Assembly: GCA_965644295.1 (NCBI GenBank)
Contig: CBFFRP010000360.1
Span: 62,001-126,000 of the forward strand
Reading direction: 5' to 3'
Origin: Paraphysomonas bandaiensis
Taxonomy: Eukaryota; Chrysophyceae
DNA length: 64,000 nt
A program made the translations under genes and the position numbers. Of this stretch, positions 1 to 12,600 are shown in pieces (positions within the stretch are counted from its first letter, which is position 1; each line of letters starts with the position of its first letter). Below the pieces are notes generated by a model. That model was not told the DNA's origin and did no database searches. It was given only the letters and a program-made list of their open reading frames with translations.

Positions 1-1
1 T

Positions 2-737
2 CAACAGGAGAGTTCATGTATAGTTAAAGATGTCACTGTTGCGGATATGTCGCAGGAGTTTGTGCTGGACCCACCGACTTATAGCTACAGCGAGCTGCTT
101 CAGAGAGCCGTAGATTTGTTGCATCAGCATAATCCAGAATACTCTGAGAAGAGAAGACACACAATGAAGCCTCCGCAGCTCATGAGAGGTTTTATCTTCA
201 TATTCTGTTATCCATGTCTGAGGCTTCTGTGCAGTGGGAACCAAGAAAACTTTATGGGTTAACTTTCAGGAGATATGCAAAATGATGAAAAGGAGTCCTG
301 ACCATGTCTTCCAGTTTATGATGGCAGAACTTGGCACCGAAGGATCTATAGATGGCAACGAACGCTTAGTCATTCGTGGAAAGTTCGTGCCGAAAGTGAG
401 ACCATATTGCTGTACAGTTTAAGCCCTTAATAGATTGCGTAGTATATCGAGAGCCTTTTGAGGAAATACATTATAGAGTATGTTACATGCCAAATGTGCC
501 GCAGCTTCAACACTTCGCTCACTCGTGATAGCGTCTCGCGGCTGTTCTTTGTTCACTGTCAGGTATATTGTTTGTTAGTATGTTATCGTGCTATATTACT
601 ACAAGTACCTATCATTTACGCACTAACCTATACATTTGCTCTGTATATAGGAATGTGGATCTTCCCGCTCGGTGGCTCCTATTCGTGCTGGGTATCATGC
701 CCAGACACGTGCCGATCGCCGAGCTCTTCGTAAATAG
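2..737 (+). CDS. eIF2-beta, translation initiation factor 2 subunit beta (3' part, four exons)
   Basis: This is the C-terminal part of the beta subunit of eIF2, which delivers initiator Met-tRNA to the 40S ribosome. Exons are 2-188, 235-395, 443-562 and 651-737, with introns of 46, 47 and 88 nt, all GT-AG. The joined frame gives about 184 residues. It carries the family's MKPPQ..R-GTKKT segment, the AELGT-GSIDGN block and a C-terminal zinc finger with CxxC (CQMC) and CxxC (CQEC). The frame is open to the window edge, so the lysine-rich N-terminus lies upstream. The first ATG in the window (47) is not the true start. It is convergent with the P450 gene. Identity is confident from motif order across all four exons. 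Confidence 0.95.
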
Positions 738-1192
738 TTTTTAAATATCGATGCCTTGTGCTAGCGCGATATCTTATTGTAGCATTTGTCTTCCCTTTCT
801 ATATTGGGATTGACATGCCATCATGGTTGTAGTAGTAGTCAAGAACCAAATTCTGGAAGCTGTTGGTTATTTATAAGCATGAATTTTTCTGAGCGGGAAG
901 TTGTATATTGTCATGTCATTGCCGTGCTGGCCTGCCGTAAATTTTGTGTTAATGTATTGTTTGTTAACGTACTACTCATGATTAGCTTCCTTCTATATAT
1001 TATAGGCTTTTATATTAGTGATACAAGACATAATAAAACTGGAGAATATTATTATGACATGATTCATTAGAACGTTTCTCCCTTCTACATGATCACAGGC
1101 AATACGATGCCCGATATATCGATCATAAATACGCACCCAAGCAATTATCGACATTAACATTAAAACTGAATTCAAATACAGCACGTCGCGCA
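738..1192. other. Tail-to-tail gap between eIF2-beta and P450
   Basis: AT-rich convergent intergenic stretch holding the 3' ends of two genes. The open frames here are short and have no family resemblance. I see no repeat or RNA gene. Confidence 0.5.
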
Positions 1193-2876
1193 TTACGCAT
1201 ACTTTCTAGGAGTTGCACTGAATTTAGGAACAGGGAACGGAGTTGTGAACAAAAACTCTTTCTGAGAGTACGGGGGTGAATCTTCTGCAATAGTAAATTC
1301 ATAGTCTTGTACAAGGCGGCATATCAGCGAGAACATCTCCACTTCAGCTAACCGGCCGCCTAAACACATTCTAGGGCCAAAAGAAAATGGAGTAGCGAGT
1401 AGACGATGATCGAGAACCTCAGCCGGAGTACCTTTTCGACCGGAAACAGCATCTGGTAGCCACCTTTCAGGCATATATTTGTCCGCATTGTCGACAACAC
1501 GGGGATCAGCCTGAATGGTTTTGGTATTGAAGTTGATACGCATTCCAGCGGGAATTGTATATCCACGCAGGGAAATATCAGTGTCCAGGACACGAAATCC
1601 GATTGTGGTATTCGCAGGAGTAAACCGCTGGGTCTCACGGTAACATGCCTGCATATATGGCAGAGGCACGTCTTTGTGATAATCTGCACCATTTAGTTTT
1701 TCCTTCAGTTCGTTCGCGAGGATAGCTTGTTTATCAGGATTAGCAGCGAGATTGACTAAGTTCCACATCAGCACCGCAGATGTAGTGTCAACAGCAGCAA
1801 AAAGCAACCCGCCTAGCTCAGAACCCGCTTGTTCAGGAGACAGAGCGCCACGCTTGAGCAAGCGTTTTAAGTAGCACTCTGTTTCATGCACCGGTTTCTG
1901 TCCAACTCCATCCCAAACCTTCTCCACATCTTCTTCCATCTCGGACATTGTAGCGGAAGCATCATAGTTTATTTTCTCCCCAATATCCCCAACAGCCTCC
2001 TCAGCAAGCTCTCCAGATCGCTTGAACGCATCATGCATGTGCTGGCTAAACTTAGTCCACAAAGCGGTTGAAATATTGTTCTTCGACATAAAGTTTTCAT
2101 AAGGACTGTAAGCTAATACTCCTGCTAACCGGAATGCTTCGGTGGCATCATTGAGAAACGTCATGTCCCTGGGATCTGCCAATTCTGGTTGTAGGAGATT
2201 TCGACTCTTACCAATAACAGCGGCCGTAAACATATCAAATACCGCACGTCGGCAAAATTGATCCATATCATGAGATAAAGACGGAAATGCTTTCGACGCT
2301 TGCTGAACAACGGGATAGAGGGAGGGGAGATAAGATGCCGCAGCCTGAGGGGACAGGATATCCGCTTGCATCTTCATACGACCGGTTTTCCACTCCTCAC
2401 CCATCTTTTGTGAAAAAAATTGCATATTATTCCGGGTGCAATATCTAGTGAACGGCCAAAAATCAGAAGATGCTCCGCGAGGATACTTTCCCTCCGCACG
2501 AAACACTGCAATAAATTCATATCATCAAAGTATGATTACGTCTAAATCAATTACCTTTTAAGATATCATTAGGATCATAAAGAACAACTTCTTCATCAAC
2601 AAGTTTGTGTTTGATGATAGGTCCATGTTCATTATAGTAATCTCCCATTAGATTACCCAGACTCTTCTTTCGAATGATAGCATCACCCAATGATCCAATA
2701 AGAGGCAGTATAGGAGGCCCAGGGATCTCAGAGACATGCTTCTGAGGCACTGGAGATGTGTTGTTTTCCCTAGAGGATGACTTGGATCCGGTTATCGGGC
2801 ACGCAGCTCCACATAATCCACGTGACTGATATATACGTATATATCCACGCCTTACATGAGATATGTATATATTCAT
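1193..2876 (-). CDS. Cytochrome P450, mitochondrial-clan-like
   Basis: Haem-thiolate monooxygenase of about 544 residues. Two exons (2876-2555 and 2505-1193) flank a 49-nt GT-AG intron; a split valine codon joins them. Visible motifs in order: an arginine-containing N-terminus, the proline hinge (IPGPP), an EGKYPRG segment resembling mitochondrial-clan P450s, the I-helix threonines (AAVDTTS), the K-helix ExxR (ETQR), a PERW segment and the haem loop FSFGPRMCLGG with the cysteine ligand. The N-terminus has basic and hydroxylated residues and no clear hydrophobic anchor, so mitochondrial import is plausible but inferred. The ATG at 2876 is chosen because the longer frame begins with GTG. Substrate cannot be predicted. 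It is divergent from the next gene. Confidence 0.93.
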
Positions 2877-3345
2877 ACTGATAGCGGGCACAGAGGGGCA
2901 GAGGTGATGATGGTATATGTGTCAATGTATCCACAGGCTACTACTGTGAGTACGAGTGTTATTATGGTAGCACGAGTGAGTTGATGTCAGTGTGTTTGGT
3001 TTATATATATGTGTGTGTGTATATATGGATCTATGATCTCTTACGATCAGATACAAGTGCGTCCATAACAACTGAACGGACCGTATACGGATATCTGTAA
3101 ATTCAATCTATATAGCCGTCCCACAGAGATGACACGGACGTGAACTACCCGTTCATTCACAGTGGTGTCGTGTGTTGTCCCGTTTGTCTAATTATTATAC
3201 CTATACAAGCAAGATGTACTATGCTGGTGTGTCCATACATGCATACATACACATGCAGCAGTGTGTATCGCCATATATATACATAGTCTCGAGGAGGTGA
3301 ACCCCACCCATAATCTATACACACTCTTCCTTATAAAGATCTGTG
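2877..3345. promoter_or_regulatory. Head-to-head promoter interval
   Basis: A 469-bp interval between the P450 start and the start of the unrecognised multi-exon gene. It contains TG/TA-rich tracts near 3002-3024 and a short imperfect CATACATG/CATACATAC cluster near 3235-3255. That is a small version of the microsatellites in other head-to-head intervals here. No coding frame. Confidence 0.45.
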
Positions 3346-5650
3346 ATGTCTTCAGTGTATATGGATGACCCTGTGAGTACCTGTGAGCGTCTCATGGGTG
3401 TGGATATATCGAGTAGCAGATACAAAGAGGACATCGCTCATCATCTCCTTCCCTCCCACTCTAATCAACTCATACTAACATTCTCTCCTATAGATGAGAC
3501 AGAGATCATCACACAACAAACTCTTATGTTGAATTATATCACTGAAACAATAAAAAATAACGATGAGATGTGGCTGAATCTGAGCCTCCTGCTAACCTCC
3601 ACACTCACATCATCTCAAGTAACACATACATATGCTCTTCTTTCCTTCCATTATAACAACTTTGAATAGGATTATCAAAGTATGAAACAGAAAATTGATA
3701 ACTTGAAAACTATGGCGAAACAATGTGTGGGTATGTGTTATTGACTGCGTACTTTGCGAAAAATAAAGCATGAACTGCAGCTTCGCATGGCGTATTCAGC
3801 AGACCACACTGCGAGTACATAGTTAAAACTTCACTTGACAAAGATGTATGTATGTGTCGTTGACAAGTTTAGTACTCTAACTAGTAAAATTGTTTTCTAC
3901 TTCATCTAGTTCGCTGACTCCTGTGTGTTGTTACGGCGTGTTATGCGTGAGATTGCGGAGCATGTACTACGCCAAGTATCTGTGACTTCAAGCAGTGCTT
4001 CTGGTCAAGACCAAGATATTATTCAAGGTGACTGTTTGAACTCTGAGCCACTTAAGCTTTGCTGCTCACTTTGTGAATTGCAGACAGTAGACCAGTGGTT
4101 CCACTGGATTTCCTACAGCTATGGTCTGGACTGTGCGACTTGTGCAGGGGAGCTACTCCTAGGTAGGCCATATAATCCTTGTAGAGACCGACCAGTACTT
4201 ATACTTCTATTTTTGCTGATGTTGGATTCATTTAGTGAGATATCGGCTTTTCTATTTCTATCGGACATCATGGTCGTGAATGTTGAGAAACTCAAACCCT
4301 CGCCAGGTGAAAACCTTTCTACTCTGCCCATATATCTTATCCTTAAATTGATTATGATGGATATCAGACGCCCAGAAAGGCACAAATGACCAGACGGAAT
4401 TAGGTCTGCGCCTGACAACAGAAGAGCTTCGCATGATTCAGGTCAGTTAGGCTGCGCCATGCAACTGCGGGCTCAACTTTCATTTAGGGGTACTTGACGT
4501 TTATAACTTTTTCCTCTGAAAAATTAAAAGCTGGCGATAAAGAAATGGCTAGAGTTGTTCCTGACTTTATCGCTGGATACCGCACTCAATATCGGTGTGT
4601 GTCTTGCAGTCATCTGATTATATATAGACGGTAGTTTTTTATTCGTCTTACCTTGAATTATCAGGCAAAGTGAAGATAATTACCACCAAGTGTATATTGG
4701 TGAACGACACCTGTATCTATCCACTGACTTTGAACAGTATTTAAGAACTGTCCGTGCTGTGGAGAGTTACGTCGCGGCCCACAGAGAGCTTATTGAAGTA
4801 TCTGAAATGTACAATAAATTTAGGTCAGATGCTGCGAAGAAGTCTGCTGACCCTACGAATGAAGTGGTAAACATTACCCACTCCGGAAAGAGTGTAGAGG
4901 TCACCTCTCACCCGGGTGAAGGGTTCTGTGAGAGCAAAGATCGTGAGGATGAGAAGCGTATTGACGATTATAATGATCTACCACCGACAACGGCTGATGA
5001 CATTGTTGAAGCAAATGGGGATGTACTGCGGGTAGGCAGTAAGAGAAGGAGGATCGCATCACCTTTACAGGACGTCGAAAGTGAAGCTTCTCCGTATTGT
5101 TCGTCGAGTATCACAGATTGTGACTTCAGTGAAGAAGAGAAGGTACTTAGAAGGTGAGGCCTGTAGTCAATTATACCTATTGGTTGAGTACTGAAGTCAC
5201 CTCTGTAGGGCTTGTGGGGAGAGGCGTCTGGACATTAGACAAAATGACGAGGTGGTATTGATATTGTACCTTTCATCTCTTGAAATAACAGAGCTGTGCT
5301 ATGAAGGTGGCAGATGTGCTGGTTAAAGAGTGTGGATGGGTTGCCAAACAATCATCTAACGAGGTACGTGGACATAAAACACCAACAGTGTGAGTACGAT
5401 TGTTCATACCCAATAACTTATTTTCTAGGTCACTAGATACTACCGGAAGGGTGTTTCACCTAAACAACTTCATATAAACAACATCGACACAGACTTCTTT
5501 TTAGGTAAAATGCTACTTTATGGTAGTGATTCCCGTATTTACTATGAATACCAGATTCACAAGATCTTGGAGATTTCGTGCGTCGAATATTGCAAGTCAA
5601 ATATCAATGGAAATGTCGTGTATAATATTTTGTGGTGCAGTTCCCATTAA
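3346..5650 (+). CDS. Unrecognised ten-exon protein with a CxxC-x17-CxxC motif
   Basis: I do not recognise this protein. Splice-consistent exons are 3346-3618, 3670-3730, 3781-3845, 3910-4306, 4368-4441, 4488-4594, 4665-5153, 5209-5251, 5292-5363 and 5429-5650. Together they make 600 residues without a stop. Exon 4 encodes two CxxC pairs (CSLC and CATC) 17 residues apart, a likely zinc-binding knuckle, with W and H between them. Exon 7 is followed by an acidic, serine-rich stretch with a KRRR cluster that could be a nuclear localisation signal. The last exon is rich in aromatic residues and ends LWCSSH. Exon 4 could instead end at 4162 in the same phase, removing 48 residues. A nuclear zinc-binding role is only inferred. 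Confidence 0.7.
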
Positions 5651-6164
5651 CTAGTTCTATAATGTTATTTAAAAAATTGTTTACTATATTACATATCAAT
5701 GTTTCAGTTGTATAGCTCTTTTACACAACATATATTTTACTATCAGACACAGTCTTTGCCTTTCCCAGTCATCTTTTAGGCTTCTATAGGACAGTTTCTA
5801 CATTTTTGTATATTATGAGTACTGACGAAAAGATTAATTATTCTACTTGCTTCTAACTAACTTTTAGTGCTAGTACCTATATATAAGAACAGAATATGCA
5901 GTAGTTTATTAAGATTCACGTGTATCTCTTGACGCGTGAATAGTACAACACATGTATACAATGAAATATCAAATTGGCTGAATAAATACCAACTATAAGC
6001 GACTGTACAAGATTAGCAAATGTGTGTGATGCTAACACCTCTTGCTATCATACTATTAGGCCTTATCCTTTATGTGAAGTTTATATATTACCAATCTTTA
6101 TATTCTAAAGAAGCGTATTTTTAATTAAATACTTAGCCTAGCTCTAAATCCTATATGTAGTGAA

Positions 6165-6345
6165 TGTCTGATTATTAGCAATACGCGTAAAAGAATCAGA
6201 ACTAATGTAGCAAAACAATTTAATTAACTAGTGCTCAACTTTGATATCCTTCAATTTTACGCAACGATATCTGCTTCTGCATCACTGCAAGCACCAAGGA
6301 CCAAGGTGCAACCACTTTCGTTCTCTGTCCTTATAAGGTGAACAG
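6165..6345 (-). repeat. Diverged copy of foldback-arm repeat
   Basis: A diverged copy of the arm of the 57055-57672 foldback element. Shared landmarks are the TCTGATTATTAGCAATA end, the GCTTCTGCATCACTGCAAGCACC segment and the GGTGCAACCACTTTCGTTCT end, with a short duplication inside (ACCAAGGACCAAGG). It runs on into an inverted fragment of repeat family A near 6330-6420. Confidence 0.7.
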
Positions 6346-6529
6346 CCCGGATGCTTGACTTCAATAGGCTACCTGTTTATTTGTCAAGGCTCAAAGATGT
6401 CAACACAAGTGACACTTATATTAGTATATAAGCTTTAGGCTATAACGAGTATAACCTATAAACTACTAGATCTTTATCAAATAAACTATAATATCTATGC
6501 CAATCGATTAACTTATATTAGTCAAACCC

Positions 6530-6862
6530 TCAACAAAGTCGGACTCGCACCTTTTCGTGGTGTTCTGGGGGATAAGTACCGGAGATATTTCTCCGGGAAA
6601 CTAACGTGAGCCGCAAACATAGTCAGCAGATATATGTTCTGCCCACTCATAGCCAAATGCTTGTGTGGTACAAGGGACACTAATAAGTGTCACTTGTGTA
6701 GACGTCTTTGGGCCCTGACGAATAAACAGGCATCCGGAAATGGGCCCACCTCAAGGGCATCCGGGACAGGGCCCACCAGAAGGGTAACCGGGGTATTGGG
6801 CTGCCTGCTGAAGTTAAGCATCCGGGATGTTCACCTTAAGAACTCAAAAAACCTGAAGTCAG
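6530..6862 (+). repeat. Dispersed repeat family A, copy 1
   Basis: Relatively GC-rich repeat matching 40005-40265 over most of its length. Shared landmarks are ACTCGCACCTTTTCGTGGTGTTCTG, GATAAGTACCGGAGATATTTCTCC, the TGACGAATAAAC block and AGCATCCGGGAT. This copy has about 37 extra bases near 6650-6690 and a duplicated GGGCATCCGG/GGGCCCACC segment near 6740-6790. No convincing coding frame; probably a non-autonomous mobile element. Confidence 0.75.
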
Positions 6863-8308
6863 CAGATGTCAGGTATATCAACATTCTGCTTGCTCACTGC
6901 GTTTGCTTTGAGTGATTGATGCTGAGTATGAGTTCACATTATTCGGTATCTGTGTGGCCAATGACCGAGGTAATGCGTCAAACTTTCCTCATGGATGCAT
7001 GGCAATGGCAATGATGTGATTGGACCTGTCATGTCTTCTCACACGTCTACTGCCTAGTCTTGGTTTCTCCTGACCCAGGTCATTGAGATTATATCAAGGC
7101 TCTGGCACTGTTCTCCAAGCAGTGTCAGGTACATTTGTGGTGCTTTTATGTTATTCTTGCTATTAGTAGGTTTTCATCCGAGCGGGGAAGGTGCACGGTT
7201 TCCTACTAGTGTAAGTCACTCGGGAGAAGAGTGCAAGGTGGATGCATGTGCTGGACGAGTGCACACAATGGAGGGAAGACATCGGAGTCAGCTTGAATTT
7301 GTAACAGATTTTGGTAGATGTCTGTTTCATGCGTCAGTGTGCAAAATTGCACCAGTGAGACCGCTTCGTGACCGTGGGAGGACCCGGCGCTAGAGCTACT
7401 TTATTCTCCCTTCCAGACTACCTGCTGCTGTGAACACCACCTTGAAAAGGGCCCTAAAGATCTGCCGCATATACAGGAGACATATGCCGAAGACACCGAC
7501 CGCAAGTTGTTTGTGTTAGGACAAGTAGATTGGGCAGGAGCGTATGATCCGGCTTAAACACGCAACTCGTCGTATGCCCATGTAGCTAACTAAATCGTGT
7601 TGTATAGTTGAGCACTTGTCGGTGCATGCAATAGTAACTAGATGAGAGTCATGTTATGCATAGTGTCGCGCGAGTTGTTAGGTTGGTCGCGGCAACGCAC
7701 AAGCTTGCGCTTCTTAATAATCAGACATTCAATATATTAGTCAAACAATATGTATGTGACACTTTATTAGTTTCCCTTGTACCACACAAGCATTCGGCTA
7801 TGGTACTTATATAGACATTCACAACGCCAGATAGCATAATCTTAACTATATGACAATACCACTAATTATATTATCTTCGTAATGCTCTCCTTTTTACAAT
7901 AATGGCCCTACAATAGTTGTTTAGTGATGTAGAATGTAGATACCTACATTATAATCAATGGGATAGAGCTCGCATTTTTTGAAGATACATATTTAACTCT
8001 CTGTTGGACAATGACAGTGACTACGTCGTAGTGTTGATTGTGTTTGTAGCTTTTTGTGTGACATAAACCCTGTGTACCTGTTTGTATCTCTGTGTATAAG
8101 TAGACTACTCGTCGTAGTAGTCAAAAGAAAGATTACTACAGCTAAACTGTAATCGACAATAGCACGAGCTTTCAGAAAGCAGACTTATATAGAATTCAAA
8201 TGAAAAAGAGGTACCCAAACCAACACAATAGTATATACCAAGTCCAAGTCAAAAAATATTATTTAGCAGAAGGTAGTAGATTCCAAGAAAGACAGTCACA
8301 CTGGCTCA

Positions 8309-9067
8309 TCACACCCCTAAAAGAGATTTAAATATTTGAAGTGTACGAATATGGAATGGTTTGTGCGCTGATGAAAGCAGCTTCTTGTTGAGTTCTTCCA
8401 TCGATTCAGGTGAAACGAGATGCACGGCGAGTTGAGCTGTAGATTTTATACCTATACTGTCAAATTTCTTCACAATCTCTCCAATCGTTCTGGGCATGAC
8501 CCAATGTGAGTCTAGATGCGCATTAACTTCTACACAGAGAGCAGGAAGAGATAGACAATGAGAACCAGGATAAACCCACTCGTATAGGTACGACACATTA
8601 AGACCTTCGTCGCTGATTATACCTTTGACTGGAATGGATCGCGAAATATCGACTCCCCACTGCTCTTGCAACATTAAATGAATAGCTGTAAGGTATTGTT
8701 CTGTAGGAGGGTGAACCCAACGAGGAGATCGAGATATATAAGCATATCCAGACTCTTCGATCTCTTGGTTGTCACGTATAACTGTCACTGGCATCGGCTT
8801 GAGGTCATATGCGCCCTCAAAACGATCCAATAAAGCGACTTCTGCATCCGTAAGATACACTGCTGCTCCATATGTTGTCGAGGAATCAGATGGAGCTAAA
8901 CTTCCAACACCTGAATCACCCCATGTAGCAGATGATCCACAGAATATGCGGTCCCAGCCATACACACGAGCAGGATACGCCTGCAGGTCACTGTTCTCTA
9001 CTCGAGCCCTCAATTGCACACTAGAATTTGATCCATATGAAAAAATGCATTTACGTGAAGGTTCCAT
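8309..9067 (-). CDS. Gamma-glutamylcyclotransferase-like protein
   Basis: An intronless 252-residue protein of the GGCT/AIG2 superfamily, whose members release 5-oxoproline from gamma-glutamyl peptides (glutathione turnover). The substrate-loop motif YGSN appears at residues 10-13. The conserved acidic motif appears as LDRFEGAYD about 90 residues later; its Glu is the expected catalytic acid. The C-terminal hundred residues or so, including a VMPRTIGEI segment, are an extension beyond the compact catalytic fold and I do not recognise them. The ATG at 9067 is chosen because it places YGSN close to the N-terminus, as usual; an in-frame ATG at 9127 would add 20 residues. Divergent from U2SURP. 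Confidence 0.85.
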   Translation of the reverse strand: MEPSRKCIFSYGSNSSVQLRARVENSDLQAYPARVYGWDRIFCGSSATWGDSGVGSLAPSDSSTTYGAAVYLTDAEVALLDRFEGAYDLKPMPVTVIRDNQEIEESGYAYISRSPRWVHPPTEQYLTAIHLMLQEQWGVDISRSIPVKGIISDEGLNVSYLYEWVYPGSHCLSLPALCVEVNAHLDSHWVMPRTIGEIVKKFDSIGIKSTAQLAVHLVSPESMEELNKKLLSSAHKPFHIRTLQIFKSLLGV

Positions 9068-9621
9068 TGTAGCACTGATGATTACAGATACACAAGCAGA
9101 GATACAGTGCAGGTTATGAGGATACATACATACATGTATATATATACCTGCTGGATGTGTATGTGTATAGAATATAGCAGAATATCAACACGTATAAAAA
9201 CACCCAATATTTATATACTGAAAAATATATAACTAAGGATTTTTTCTGAATACCTTAGATATTGCTTAAATACTGCGATATTGATGTCGACATACAGCAG
9301 AATGCATACGTATTCTAGTATACTCGATATACAGTATATACATATGTATGTATACGTACAGTTCCTAACTGGAATTCCAGCAGTATAAACTCTTAAAAAA
9401 TCCATATTTTTGTACACACATACGAACACTATACTGCTGTACTCTGCTCTAGATGATGACAGTGGAGTATGTACTGCTGTACATGTATGTGTGTATCTAT
9501 ATACTGTACGCATATGAGTGTATGGAGTACTAAGCTAACATCTGCCTCTATTCTCTTAACCCACAGCCTCTTGACTCTGTATCATATATATCAATACACA
9601 ACCTGCATTGTAATCACATCC
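9068..9621. promoter_or_regulatory. Head-to-head promoter interval with short CATA/GTAT tracts
   Basis: A 554-bp interval between two divergent starts. It has a short CATACATACATGTATATATA tract at about 9124-9145 and scattered GTATGTATACGTAC near 9345-9360. No coding evidence. Confidence 0.45.
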
Positions 9622-12600
9622 ATGTCAGGTGATCCAAAGTCTCAGCTTCCATGGGGCATACAGGAGATAAAGCCCGGGTCAATGAAGACTATAAGTGCCA
9701 CTAAACTCGCCACGTTTGCAGTGGGACAACAAAAGAAAAGCCGCTTTCAAAAAGCACGTGAAGAAAGAGAAGAAAAGAAACGACAAGAGGAAGCAGAGGC
9801 TGCGAAGATATATGATGAGTTTGTCGCATCGTTTGCTGGTGATGATGGGGGGAAAACGTTTGTCCGGTATGTATATATATGTATGTGTATGCATGTATAT
9901 GGGACCTATAGACCCTTCAGATAGATTTACTGATATGTTTATTGCCAGGGGGGGTCGGATGAATGATAGTGGTGATGTATATGGCGGTAAAACTGGTGAT
10001 TTGTATAAGCTATCTAGTACGAATTCGTCATATGCTCCAGAGAGACCAGCTGGTAGCCGAAGAGGAGGGAAGGAGATGGCCAAGCTCTTGGAAGAAATGA
10101 AGGTACTATTGTAGTTGTAGTTGTTTATTTATATTTACATTTTTAATGAAAATTTTTTGTAGGAACGAGACCTTGAGAGATCACAGCGAGGTGGTGGCTC
10201 GACTCTCACGCCCAATCCTTCAGGGGGACGCATGAGGTCGAGTAGTCGAGACTTCGATTCAAAAAAGTCCATGAGTAATTTTTTTGATGATATGAAATCT
10301 ACAAGTAATCCTGATGACGGTTCATTTGACACTGGTGATCCCACGACCACGAACCTGTATGTGGGAAGCCTCGCACCGTCGGTCACAGAGGAAAGGCTAC
10401 ATGATATATTCAGTAAGTTCGGGCCAGTTAATAGCATCAAGATTATGTGGCCACGCTCTGAGGAGGAAAGGATGCGCAAGAAGAACTGTGGGTTTGTTAG
10501 CTTTAAGTGCCGCCAAGATGCGGAGGATGCTATGGTTAGTGCTCGGTATACTTTGCTGCTCGTTGCGCGCAAAAGATTGTTCGCCTTATTAGTATTTGCT
10601 GTGCTAATACTTTCAAATTTCTCTAATTTGCAATCTGGTTTATTAATATTTAGAATGAGCTGAACGAGTCAATGTTGGATGGGTACAAAATGACGATAGG
10701 ATGGGGAAAACCTGTCATGATAACCTCTACACCTTACGTGCTACCGTCCGCCGTGAACGCGGCTAAAACACCTGCTGCTGTTCCCGATACAACGCCCCCC
10801 CCCGGAATGTTTTTTTCTCCACCTGCTCCAATGGGCCGATTTCCAGGGCCTGTAGGTGCCCCCCCTGGTATTCCACCAGGTGCTCCACCTGGTATCCCTC
10901 CTGGAGCTCCGCTTGGCATTCCACCAGGAATGCCTCCTGGTGTGCCTCTCTCTGCCTCACAACCACCCCCTCCACCCGGGCCATGTCCTCCGGGAAGGTG
11001 GGATACACGAATGGCACCAGCACCCCCGCCATTTGCGTCGCCTATTCCCGTGGTAGGAAGAGAGATGGGTGAGCGTGATGAGAAGGTGGTAGTAAAAATT
11101 CCAGAGGATCCGCGAGAAAGACAGCTTATCGACATTACTGCGAAATTTGTAGCAGTCGATGGGGAGGCTTTTGAACAGGTATGAGTCGTCTCATTTTTCA
11201 TTCAAGTTTAATTCCCTGTAGTCTATATGCTATCGTGAGGAGTCGTCGAACACTTCGGAATACTCGTTCCTTTTTGATCCACAGACACCAAAACAAGCGG
11301 AACTTCGGGATTATTATCGGTGGAGAACTTATGGTACGGGAGAGTTTCAGTGTTCTTAGAGTTCGTACAGTGCATATGTGTTAATCGTATTACGTTACTT
11401 TGTTACCATGGCACTTGCTGATGTTATGATTGCAGCTTTTATGATGGGTGACGACGAGGAGAGTTGGTCCACTCAACCGTTCCGAATGGTAGCAGATGGT
11501 ATCTTCTGGGTACCTCCTCCTGTTGATGGAAATAGTGTACGGGGTGGGTCGTCATCTGGAGCGCAGGGATTATATAGGAGATCTAGTAGAAGCAACAGCT
11601 GCTCTGATGATGAGGCGGGCTGGAGGAGTAGGAAGCGCTCCCGATCCAGGTCGCCGTCAAGAAGAGGTGGGGTGAACTGTGAAATGCTCTGAATGTCAGA
11701 ATATTCTGTGACAGTATCTGTGTTCGTATTGATAAATATTATTTCTCTGTACACATCACTGATATCATGCATAGGTCGTAGCAGAAGTCGTAGTAGAGAA
11801 CGGCGTAGGGACAGACCTAGAGATGCTAATGAGGTGTCAGAGAGGTGGGACAGAGACGGAGGCAGCAGGAGTACAAGAAACAAGGATGAGTATGCAGGTA
11901 TGTACACTGTGAGCATGTATCGTATTAGTTCGGAAGTATCGTGCACTGCTGACAGTTTGGACAGGCATGACTGGTGCTCAAATTGAGCGCGCGAAGGCTA
12001 AACAGCGGGGTCGTAGCACTCGAGCTACTTTGAGTAATGAAGATTACGATATTTTTAAAGACATGTTGTACCACCTGACTACCGATCGATCTAGTATTAA
12101 GCAAGCAATGGGTTTTGCACTGGACAATACAGAAGCCTATGAGGAAGTAGTGAACATACTGAAAGAGTCACTGATGGTCCCATCTACACCCCCGCCAGCC
12201 AAAGTTGCCCGATTATATTTAGTCTCTGACATATTGCACAATTCCGGTGCAGCAGTAAAGAACGCGTCGTTGTACAGGTAGAGTTTACCGTATATGCCTT
12301 CTTTTGCAATCTGTCGACATGGATACGATTTTGTGGGTTACCAGTGTATATTTTAGGACGGCATTGCAGTCTTGCCTGCCAGAGGTATTTGAGCGACTTA
12401 ACGAATGGTTACGAGGAATCTCCGGTCGGATGACAGCCGGCCAAGTTGAGGAAAGAGTATCGAAGCTCATTGCTCTGTGGTATGACTGGGCCATATTTCC
12501 TACTATGTTTATCAACGGTTTGGAAGCGATATTCAACCAAACTGAGGGCGATGTCGCGCGGTACTCAGAATTATCTCCATCGGATCCCTCTGTTTTGGAG

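Larger units (their letters stand above)
5651..8308. other. Repeat-rich tail-to-tail gap
   Basis: Gene-free AT-rich interval between two convergent genes. It holds the foldback-arm copy, family A copy 1 and, at 7680-7810, a reverse-oriented fragment (GTGACACTTTATTAG to ACCACACAAGCATTCGGCTATG) matching the extra segment in family A copy 1. The frames at 6634-6915 and 7148-7393 lie in repeat-like sequence and have no protein resemblance. Confidence 0.55.

Noticed and set aside
6634-7393. Frames of 93 and 81 codons in the 5.6-8.3 kb gap
   Set aside because: They lie in or beside family A repeat sequence; the frame is not kept in the second copy at 40005-40265.
10734-11201. Gly/Pro antisense frame opposite the Pro-rich linker of U2SURP
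   Set aside because: Shadow of the PPG repeats of the sense exon, which is fixed by RRM and SURP homology on both sides.
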